A DNA stretch of 55,410 bases from an uncultured Chlorobiaceae bacterium (lineage in GTDB: Bacteria > Bacteroidota > Chlorobiia > Chlorobiales > Chlorobiaceae). The notes below the pieces were generated by a model that was given only the letters and a program-made list of their open reading frames with translations, was not told where the DNA came from and made no database searches. Below, piece by piece: positions 29,216 through 35,715 of the stretch; position 1 is the first letter of the stretch, and every line of letters starts with the position of its first letter. The stretch lies in NCBI GenBank assembly GCA_903915955.1, contig CAIWUU010000059.1, positions 1 to 55,410 on the forward strand, written 5' to 3'. Position numbers and translations under genes: made by a program.

Positions 29216-29416
29216 ATGATTACCGACACAGAAATCAGGGTAAAAGGCATTCAAATTCTTGCCCAATATCTGGGTGATATTGAAATGGAGCGTTTTATCG
29301 CGCTGATTCAACGAGAACCTTTTGACTATACCCAGTGGCGAGAGAGCATGGAGCAAGAGGAGAGCGTTGAAGAGATCAGCCGAAAAGCAATGGCGCACAC
29401 TAAAAATCAGTCATGA
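29216..29416 (+). CDS. Small protein, probable antitoxin of the PIN toxin
   Basis: A 66-residue acidic protein whose ATG lies 2 bp after the PIN stop. It has no recognised DNA-binding motif. The sequence includes GIQILAQYLGDIEMERFIALI and QWRESMEQEESVEEISRKA. Size, spacing and pairing suggest an antitoxin; this is inference. Its last 80 or so bases are copied at 31265-31361 upstream of hsdM. Confidence 0.65.
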   Translation: MITDTEIRVKGIQILAQYLGDIEMERFIALIQREPFDYTQWRESMEQEESVEEISRKAMAHTKNQS

Positions 29417-29508
29417 CCGCACAAACGCAAAAGCTCGCCACGCTCAAGACCCATAAAAAAGGGCTGATGCAGCAGCTTTTCCCGGCAATTGAGGAGGTAT
29501 CAAGCTGA
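29413..29508 (+). pseudogene. Orphan copy of the hsdS 3' end (31 codons)
   Basis: The first 75 bases match the hsdS conserved-helix repeat from ITAQTQKL to QLFPA, and the frame stays open to a stop. The Ile codon of hsdS is an ATG here, and this ATG overlaps the antitoxin stop by 4 bp. The stop in turn overlaps the ATG of the zeta-like gene by one base. The fragment is therefore placed as a coupled mini-gene between two toxin modules. It marks a recombination in which cassettes were inserted behind hsdS. Whether it makes a peptide is unknown. Confidence 0.85.
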
Positions 29509-30026
29509 TGGGTAAAAAAATCATCATTATCGCCGGACCCAATGGAGCAGGAAAAACCTCTTTTGCCCGCACGTTTCTGCCAAAAGAAGCTCAATGCCTG
29601 CGCTTTGTCAATGCCGATCTCATTGCAGCCGGACTGTCACCCTTTGCCCCTGATGTGGCCGCCATCAAAGCAGGGCGCGTCATGTTGGAAGAGATTGCCG
29701 ATTGCGTTCGACGTGAAGAAAGTTTTGCATTTGAAACTACACTATCCGGAATGGGTTATCTGATGCATATCCAGCAATGGCGTACTCAAGGCTTTTTGGT
29801 TAGCCTCTATTTTCTGGCGTTACCCAATGTCGAAGCGGCCATTGCCCGTGTAGCGGAGCGCGTTCGCCAAGGAGGACATAACATTCCTGAACCAGTTATT
29901 CGTCGCCGTTTTATAGCGGGATTGCGTAACTTTGAGCAACACTACAAAGCCGAGGTAGATGATTGGACTAAATACAACAACGCCGGAGAGAGACCGGTTT
30001 TATTAGAATGGGGAGAAAACCTGTGA
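29508..30026 (+). CDS. Zeta-toxin-like P-loop kinase
   Basis: A 172-residue protein with Walker A GPNGAGKTSFA near residue 8, FVNADLIAAGLSPF, and FAFETTLSGMGYL, then AIARVAERVRQGGHNIPEPVIRRRF. This is the ATPase family that includes zeta toxins, which phosphorylate UDP-N-acetylglucosamine and block peptidoglycan synthesis. It is shorter than plasmid zeta proteins, as are most chromosomal relatives. An epsilon antitoxin is not present. The next gene overlaps it by 4 bp and could be the partner. Confidence 0.85.
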   Translation: MGKKIIIIAGPNGAGKTSFARTFLPKEAQCLRFVNADLIAAGLSPFAPDVAAIKAGRVMLEEIADCVRREESFAFETTLSGMGYLMHIQQWRTQGFLVSLYFLALPNVEAAIARVAERVRQGGHNIPEPVIRRRFIAGLRNFEQHYKAEVDDWTKYNNAGERPVLLEWGENL

Positions 30027-30250
30027 ACGCAAAAGATATTTCAAAGGCTAAAAACCCTGACCAGCGTGGTTCATTAGCCGCTCTGCAACGAGCCGCCGCA
30101 TTGGCCCGTGAAACCGCTATTCAAACGAATACCAATATCGTGATTGAAAAAGATGGGAAATTGGTGTGGATTTCAGCGGAAGAACTGCGCCGCCAAGCAT
30201 CAGAGGCAAAAGAATCTATAAATCCCCAGCCTTCCGGCCTGGTATTGTGA
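30023..30250 (+). CDS. Small protein overlapping the zeta-like gene, possible antitoxin
   Basis: A 75-residue protein starting with a GTG that overlaps the zeta-like stop (GTGA). GGGAG lies about 9 bases upstream of this GTG, which favours it over the ATG at 30008. The sequence is helical with RGSLAALQRAAALARETA and then VIEKDGKLVWISAEELRRQ. Small genes of this type often follow chromosomal zeta-like kinases, so a partner or antitoxin role is plausible but unproven. Confidence 0.65.
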   Translation: MNAKDISKAKNPDQRGSLAALQRAAALARETAIQTNTNIVIEKDGKLVWISAEELRRQASEAKESINPQPSGLVL

Positions 30251-30332
30251 TTCATTGCAGGATACCCCTGAGTGCCTATATTAACAGAAAACAGTGGTCT
30301 CATTGAAATTCAGTTCGAAAAGGTACTGCACT

Positions 30333-31211
30333 ATGCTTTTAAAAGATCGTTACATAAACCCCTTTACCGACTTTGGTTTCAAGAAAATCTTTGGCTCTGA
30401 GGTCAACAAAGACCTGCTGATAGCGTTTTTGAATACGCTCTTGCCTGCCGAAGCGGGAACAGTTTCCGATCTTTCATTTTTGCCCAATGAACAGGTTGGG
30501 CGGAGTGAGTACGACCGCAGGGCAATTTTTGACCTTTATTGTGAAAATGAAAAGGGCGAAAAATTCATTGTTGAGATGCAGCGGGCGAAGCAGAACTACT
30601 TCAAAGATCGATCGATTTTTTATGCCACCTTTCCGGTTCAACAGCAGGCACAGAGCGGCTCGTGGAATTTCTGTCTGAAGGCGGTCTACATGGTCGGTAT
30701 TCTTGATTTCGTGTTTGATGAAGATAAAGCTGATAATGAGGTCGTTCACCATGAAGTAAAACTGGTTGATCGTTCCACGGGCGCAGTTTTCTCCGACAAG
30801 CTCACCTTTATTTACCTCGAACTTCCCAAGTTCACGAAAACGATTGATGAGCTTGTTACTGACTTCGACAAATGGTGCTTCCTTCTTCGCCATCTCCCTG
30901 AGCTGACTGACCGACCGGCCTCTCTTCAGGCAAGGGTTTTCCTCAAGGTATTTGAACTGGCAGAAATTGCAAAGTATTCGAGTGTGGAAGCGGCAGCTTA
31001 TGAAGAGAGTCTCAAGGTCTATCGTGACCTGAAGAATGTTGTCGATACCGCTTATGATGAGGGCAAGGTTGAAGGCAAGGCAGAGGGTATTGTTGAGGGA
31101 AGTCAGCAAAAGGCAATGGAAGTTGCAAAAAGCCTTAAAGATGCTGGTCTTGATATCGAAACGATTTCACGTTGTACTGGTCTGCCGATTACTCTTGTGG
31201 ATGGGTTGTAG
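30333..31211 (+). CDS. Rpn-family PD-(D/E)xK nuclease (recombination-promoting type)
   Basis: A 292-residue protein starting MLLKDRYINPFTDFGFKKIFG, the standard opening of Rpn/transposase-31-like proteins. The nuclease core shows RRAIFDLYCEN followed by FIVEMQRAK (Asp, then Glu-x-Gln). A helical tail contains GKVEGKAEGIVEG repeats and ends in a small domain (DIETISRCTGLPITLVDGL). Rpn proteins raise RecA-independent recombination and some act in phage defence. The ATG at 30333 is preferred to that at 30294 because the family begins here. The nearby copied gene ends fit a recombination-active neighbourhood, though a causal link is only inference. Confidence 0.9.
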   Translation: MLLKDRYINPFTDFGFKKIFGSEVNKDLLIAFLNTLLPAEAGTVSDLSFLPNEQVGRSEYDRRAIFDLYCENEKGEKFIVEMQRAKQNYFKDRSIFYATFPVQQQAQSGSWNFCLKAVYMVGILDFVFDEDKADNEVVHHEVKLVDRSTGAVFSDKLTFIYLELPKFTKTIDELVTDFDKWCFLLRHLPELTDRPASLQARVFLKVFELAEIAKYSSVEAAAYEESLKVYRDLKNVVDTAYDEGKVEGKAEGIVEGSQQKAMEVAKSLKDAGLDIETISRCTGLPITLVDGL

Positions 31212-31264
31212 TCAGGGTTTGTGCTCCTTCACTTGGATAGATCAGTGATACGTAGGCTTGCGCT

Positions 31265-31361
31265 GCCCTTTTTTATATCCCAGTGGCGAGAGAGCATGGA
31301 GCAAGGAGAGAGCGTCGAAGAGATCAGCAGAAAAGCGGTGGCGCACAATAAAAATCAGTCA
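31265..31361 (+). repeat. Degenerate copy of the antitoxin 3' end
   Basis: The stretch encodes QWRESMEQGESVEEISRKA and the NKNQS end with its stop, nearly matching 29334-29416. Similarity upstream fades with indels near 31265-31280. It has no start codon of its own and is a dead copy. Confidence 0.85.
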
Positions 31362-31549
31362 TGACCGAACAAGAACAGAACCAACTGCGCAAAGCCATGA
31401 ACGCCGACAACTACGAATTGGCTGCAGAGCAAGAGCTGATGCAGCAGCTTTTTCCATTCGCTGGCGAGGGGGGGCATGGACGCATTGACCTCTTTTCACG
31501 CCGATATCAAAAACATCCTCGAACAGGCGATTCTCTACACAGTGTGTAG
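31361..31549 (+). pseudogene. Chimeric scar: hsdM head joined to hsdS tail
   Basis: A 62-codon frame. Codons 1-25 read MTEQEQNQLRKAMNADNYE and match pieces of the start of HsdM with about three internal deletions. They are followed by ELMQQLFP, which is the end of the HsdS helix, then unrelated codons. Its ATG follows the copied antitoxin stop by the same TCATGA overlap as at 29413. It therefore records several joins between R-M and toxin genes. Confidence 0.8.
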
Positions 31550-31601
31550 AGATTTGAGCTGGAGCCATCTGCGCCCGATCATGCGCCTGGATTTGTCGTA
31601 A
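31476..31601 (+). pseudogene. Second DUF1016 fragment, internally deleted
   Basis: A 41-codon frame begins MDALTSFHADIKNILEQA, a typical DUF1016/YhcG start, and jumps directly to VCRDLSWSHLRPIMRLD, which lies about 80-90 residues later in full proteins. A stop follows. The middle of the domain and the entire nuclease part are missing. It overlaps the chimeric scar in another frame. Confidence 0.75.
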
Positions 31602-31727
31602 GCCATTGACTGTTATTTATTATTGCCACGAAGCCAGCGTGCCCATGTCGATCAACTGGAGAGCGATTTCGACAGGGGCAGTGAAGCAGTTGCCATCGAC
31701 ACTGGGAAAATCAAAAAAGAAGAACCG

Positions 31728-33344
31728 ATGACCGAACAAAACCAGAAACAAATGGGCACTACCCTCTGGGGCATTGCCGACCAACTGCGTGGAGCCATGA
31801 ATGCGGACGACTTCCGCGACTACATGCTCTCGTTCCTTTTCCTGCGCTACCTCTCCGACAACTACGAAACTGCGGCTAAAAAAGAGCTGGGCAGAGATTT
31901 CCCTGACAAGCAAGGGCAGTCCGGCATCACACCGCTGCAACTCTGGTATGACAATAATCCCGACGATTGTGCTGAATTTGAAAAGCAGATGCGCCTCAAG
32001 GTGCATTATGTGATCAAGCCGCAATTCCTTTGGGGCAGCATTGCGGAGATGGCCCGCACGCTAAATGGGGAGTTGCTGCATACCCTGCAAAAAGCCTTCG
32101 ATTACATCGAGAACGAATCTTTTGCCAGTACCTTTCAGGGCTTGTTCTCGGAAATCAACTTGAACTCGGAAAAGCTTGGCAAGCAGTATACCGATCGCAA
32201 TGGCAAGCTTTGCACCATCATCACCAAAATTGCCGAGGGGCTGAAGGAGTTTTCAACAGACAGCGACACCTTGGGCGATGCCTACGAATACCTGATTGGC
32301 CAGTTTGCCGCTGGTTCAGGAAAAAAGGCGGGCGAGTTCTACACGCCGCAGCAGATCTCCAGCATTCTCTCTGCCATTGTCACGCTCGACAGTCAGGAGC
32401 CAGCCACCGGCAAGAAAAAATATCTTGAAAATGTGCTCGACTTTGCCTGCGGATCCGGCTCATTGCTGCTCAATGTGCGCCATCGGATGGGCTCCCACGG
32501 CATCGGCAAAATCTACGGGCAGGAAAAAAACATCACCACCTACAACCTGGCGCGCATGAACATGCTGCTGCACGGGGTGAAAGATTCCGAATTCGAGATT
32601 TTCCACGGCGACACCCTGCTGAACGACTGGGAGATGCTGCGCGAAGCCAACCCGGCCAAAAAGAGACAGTTTGATGCCGTAGTGGCCAATCCCCCCTTCA
32701 GCTATCGCTGGGAACTCACGGACGCGTTGGGCGACGACGTGCGATTCAAGAACTATGGTCTGGCCCCAAAATCCGCCGCCGACTTTGCCTTTCTCCTCCA
32801 CGGTTTCCAATTTCTCGCCAAAGAGGGCACCATGGCCATCATCCTTCCCCACGGTGTGCTCTTCCGTGGCGGTGTGGAGGAGCGTATCCGGACCAAACTG
32901 CTCAAGGACGGCCATATCGACACTGTCATCGGCCTGCCCGCCAACCTCTTTTTTTCCACCGGTATTCCGGTCTGCATTCTGGTGCTGAAAAAATGCAAAA
33001 AGCCCGACGATGTCCTCTTCATCAACGCCAGCGAACACTTTGAGAAAGGGAAACGGCAGAACCGGTTGCGGGAGGATGATATCGAGAAAATTGTTGACAC
33101 CTATCAATTCCGCTGTGAGGAGTTGCGTTACTCTCGACGTGTAACGATGGAAGAGATTGAAAGCAACGGCTACAACCTCAATATTTCACGCTATATCAGC
33201 ACTGCTCAGGAAGAGGTAGAAGTTGACCTTCAAGCTGTCAATAGTGAGCTGGTTGAGATTGAACAGAAAATTGTTGATGCCACCCGGAAGCATAATGAGT
33301 TTCTGAAGGAGCTTGGGCTACCGTTTTTGCCGATGGGCAATTAG
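31728..33344 (+). CDS. hsdM: Type I restriction-modification methyltransferase subunit
   Basis: A 538-residue N6-adenine methyltransferase. The N-terminal helical domain starts MTEQNQKQMGTTLWGIAD. The catalytic domain has the AdoMet loop DFACGSGSLLL near residue 238 and NPPF near 321. A C-terminal coiled coil (ELVEIEQKIVDATRKHNEFL) would join HsdS. The ATG at 31728 is preferred over the TTG at 31623 because it fits the family and has AGAAGAA upstream. It lies about 3.1 kb after hsdS, separated by toxin genes and a scar. With HsdR and HsdS the system looks complete. Confidence 0.96.
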   Translation: MTEQNQKQMGTTLWGIADQLRGAMNADDFRDYMLSFLFLRYLSDNYETAAKKELGRDFPDKQGQSGITPLQLWYDNNPDDCAEFEKQMRLKVHYVIKPQFLWGSIAEMARTLNGELLHTLQKAFDYIENESFASTFQGLFSEINLNSEKLGKQYTDRNGKLCTIITKIAEGLKEFSTDSDTLGDAYEYLIGQFAAGSGKKAGEFYTPQQISSILSAIVTLDSQEPATGKKKYLENVLDFACGSGSLLLNVRHRMGSHGIGKIYGQEKNITTYNLARMNMLLHGVKDSEFEIFHGDTLLNDWEMLREANPAKKRQFDAVVANPPFSYRWELTDALGDDVRFKNYGLAPKSAADFAFLLHGFQFLAKEGTMAIILPHGVLFRGGVEERIRTKLLKDGHIDTVIGLPANLFFSTGIPVCILVLKKCKKPDDVLFINASEHFEKGKRQNRLREDDIEKIVDTYQFRCEELRYSRRVTMEEIESNGYNLNISRYISTAQEEVEVDLQAVNSELVEIEQKIVDATRKHNEFLKELGLPFLPMGN

Positions 33345-33349
33345 GGAAC

Positions 33350-33377
33350 TTTAGTGTCCCGGGACCGGGACACTAAA
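33350..33377. repeat. 28-bp perfect palindrome
   Basis: Two 13-base arms (TTTAGTGTCCCGG and its complement) flank a GA centre, 6 bp after the hsdM stop and 15 bp before the stop of the convergent autotransporter gene. No T run follows on either strand, so it does not look like a standard intrinsic terminator. It could still stop transcription as a stable hairpin, or be a repeated genomic palindrome or recombination junction. Confidence 0.85.
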
Positions 33378-33391
33378 AAGAATGTGTTTAA

Positions 33392-35350
33392 TCAGAAAGA
33401 GATTTTCAGGCCACCCGTGCAGAAAAAGTCATTTCCACCCGGTTGCCCAATCGTCTGCGACAGGTTCAGCATGATGGAGATTGCGCTCGTAAGATTGGCA
33501 TTGGAGCCAGTAGCGAGCCGGACGAAAGCGTGGTTCGGTGCGCCCGTCGCCGTCCATGAATTGACGATCAGCGGTGCAGAGGTAGCGCTGTATTGGATGA
33601 CACGGTCTGAACCCTCGAAATTGTTTTCGACGGTGAAGTTCAGATAGGAGTCGAGCCTCGTGCTTCCCAGGTCGAAAGCGCAGCGAGCCTGTGCACCCAC
33701 ACTACCGAGCACGGTTTTGGCGGTTTGCTCATTCAGATTGAGAGTGAGAACCGGATCACCATTTTCGCTATAACCGTTAACATGCGCCTGAACATAGGTG
33801 AGCCCTGCAATTGGGCCGAATTTCACTGATGGCGCAACGTCAAAAAGATAGCCACCTTTCAACGCCGCCGCGAAAGTCTCACCGTCCGGCTTGGCGGTGA
33901 TTTTACTGACGATGCCCGAACGGCTGTTGGAATAATTCAGCAAGCCGTAAGACAACAGGCTCTGAAGGAAGAGGTTTTTCTGTGTACAGGTAGCGTAGAG
34001 TCCAAGCTGGTTGGCATCTGCGCTTGTGGTTCCGGCATTCTGGCTCAGGTTCTGAGAGGGATTGTTAAAACTATAGGCCGTGCCAACCATGGCGTCGGAG
34101 GTCAGGCGGTATTCGATGCCGAGCGTTGTGCCAAGGCCGTCCGAATGATACCCTTGCGAATTGTCGCTGGAGGAACGATTGGATACAACGCCATTGCCCT
34201 GCACGAACACGGACCATGAGTTTGACCCGATTCCTGATGCGCCGGAGCTTTTCGCGGTCGCGACGTTGAACAGATCAAGCCGGTCGAACATGGTGCCGAC
34301 AAAGGCATCCGCTACAGTAAACCCAAGCTCGCAGCTTGAGGCGAAAGTCTCAGGGGCGTTGAGGCGATTGGCGATGTAATCCGCCACAATGGCAAAGCCG
34401 GCCGAAGTCAGATGCAACTGATCGACGTAGAATAAATATTCGTTCACCAGGGCTGAATTACCCGGTATCGGGCTTGCTGTAGCGTATGTCAGGCCGTAAA
34501 GCGACGGATTGGCCTTGATATTCGACTCGATCATGGCAAGGTCGACATATTCGACCCGCACGCCTGAGGTGGCTACTTTCGACAGATTTTGCTGCATCAG
34601 GTTATTATAGGTCTGGCTATAGGCCAACCCAACAGCGACCGCCGAACTGGGGTAGTTTGCTGCCTCGGGGAGGCCAGCGACATCGCCTGCGGTGAAAACA
34701 AGCGTTTTGGCACCCGCGCCGACAAGTGCGTTAATTCCAGCTATTGCGTTGTCTGCCGAAGTCGCAGCGAAAGATGAGACGGTCGCCATTGGGCCGCTGG
34801 ATTGATAATAATTGCGCGCGTCATTACCACCGATGTTGAGAGTCACCAACGCATTCGGCGCGATGACATTACCTAAAGCCAGAAAATTTTGCCACTCATA
34901 GGTGAAGCCCGGCAGACCAGGAAATTCATTAGTTGCCCCGGTCTGCGCGCCACCGAGAGCATAATTGTCTTGTGAGATTCCATAAAGGCTCGACAATGTG
35001 TCGACATAATTGGTTCCACCGCTGAACGTTCCAGTTGGATAGATCGAGTTGAGATAAGCGAGTGTGGGTGTACCTGCGTAGCCAGGGGTCGTCGCCATGA
35101 TGTTCAGGATGTTACCATTATCGGCATAGCTATCGCCGAAAGCAACGATCGAGGAAAATTGCCGGGCATTGGCGCAAGCGAAAGGCGCGACGTTCAGGGC
35201 GAGAGCGGTCATCAAGGCGTATCGAACCTTTTTGGGCAACAAATGGCGGAAAAAAAGCGAGACGAAATTGTGATGGCTCATGCCATTCTTTAAAAATCTC
35301 GCCGAATGTTCCAAGAAGAACTCTTTATTGTCCCGTTGAGCCAACTTCAT
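33392..35350 (-). CDS. GDSL-family esterase autotransporter
   Basis: A 652-residue outer-membrane protein. After an extended N-terminus and a signal peptide (MTALALNVAPFACANA region, residues about 45-62) comes an SGNH hydrolase domain: FGDSYADNGN with the nucleophile Ser, then GGNDARN, then DQLHLTSAGF with the catalytic Asp and His. Residues about 370-652 form an autotransporter beta-barrel ending in Phe. Such proteins display a lipase/esterase on the cell surface. Starts at 35350 or 35281 are both possible. The GC-rich, alphaproteobacterial-looking codon choice differs from its neighbours and suggests transfer. I know no standard role for it in green sulfur bacteria. Confidence 0.92.
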   Translation of the reverse strand: MKLAQRDNKEFFLEHSARFLKNGMSHHNFVSLFFRHLLPKKVRYALMTALALNVAPFACANARQFSSIVAFGDSYADNGNILNIMATTPGYAGTPTLAYLNSIYPTGTFSGGTNYVDTLSSLYGISQDNYALGGAQTGATNEFPGLPGFTYEWQNFLALGNVIAPNALVTLNIGGNDARNYYQSSGPMATVSSFAATSADNAIAGINALVGAGAKTLVFTAGDVAGLPEAANYPSSAVAVGLAYSQTYNNLMQQNLSKVATSGVRVEYVDLAMIESNIKANPSLYGLTYATASPIPGNSALVNEYLFYVDQLHLTSAGFAIVADYIANRLNAPETFASSCELGFTVADAFVGTMFDRLDLFNVATAKSSGASGIGSNSWSVFVQGNGVVSNRSSSDNSQGYHSDGLGTTLGIEYRLTSDAMVGTAYSFNNPSQNLSQNAGTTSADANQLGLYATCTQKNLFLQSLLSYGLLNYSNSRSGIVSKITAKPDGETFAAALKGGYLFDVAPSVKFGPIAGLTYVQAHVNGYSENGDPVLTLNLNEQTAKTVLGSVGAQARCAFDLGSTRLDSYLNFTVENNFEGSDRVIQYSATSAPLIVNSWTATGAPNHAFVRLATGSNANLTSAISIMLNLSQTIGQPGGNDFFCTGGLKISF

Positions 35351-35715
35351 CTTTTTGTTTGATTTTCTGTTCCCAATGAGTCTCTTTCATGTGCCGCCAA
35401 GTTATCGAAAATATGGGAAGAAAAGTACCGTTAATGAGCGAATTTAGTAAAGTGGCCCCTTCCAAGTCATAATTTGTTCGGGAAATCAGGATTCTTCTCT
35501 CTATCGACAAATAGTTGTTATATGTGAATGATTTGCCATATACTTTAGAATGCTGAGAACAGGATCCCTTACCGCCTGGAAATAGATTTAAAAATAAAGA
35601 CCGGGGTGTATGAAACCTTCTCTTTAAAAAAAAGTTCTTGCCATGGTTGCAATTATCTGCTTTTAATCCCATTATTATCTTTTTGATGCCGGATAATCTT
35701 CAATTTGTTTTACCA
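35351..35715. other. Gap between the autotransporter and the M16 protease gene
   Basis: This 365-bp AT-rich stretch lies between two divergent genes and should hold both promoters. No gene, repeat or hairpin of note was seen. Confidence 0.55.

Noticed and set aside
33350-33377. Palindrome as a standard intrinsic terminator
   Set aside because: No T run follows on either strand, so the usual model does not fit; it is reported as a palindrome of unknown role.
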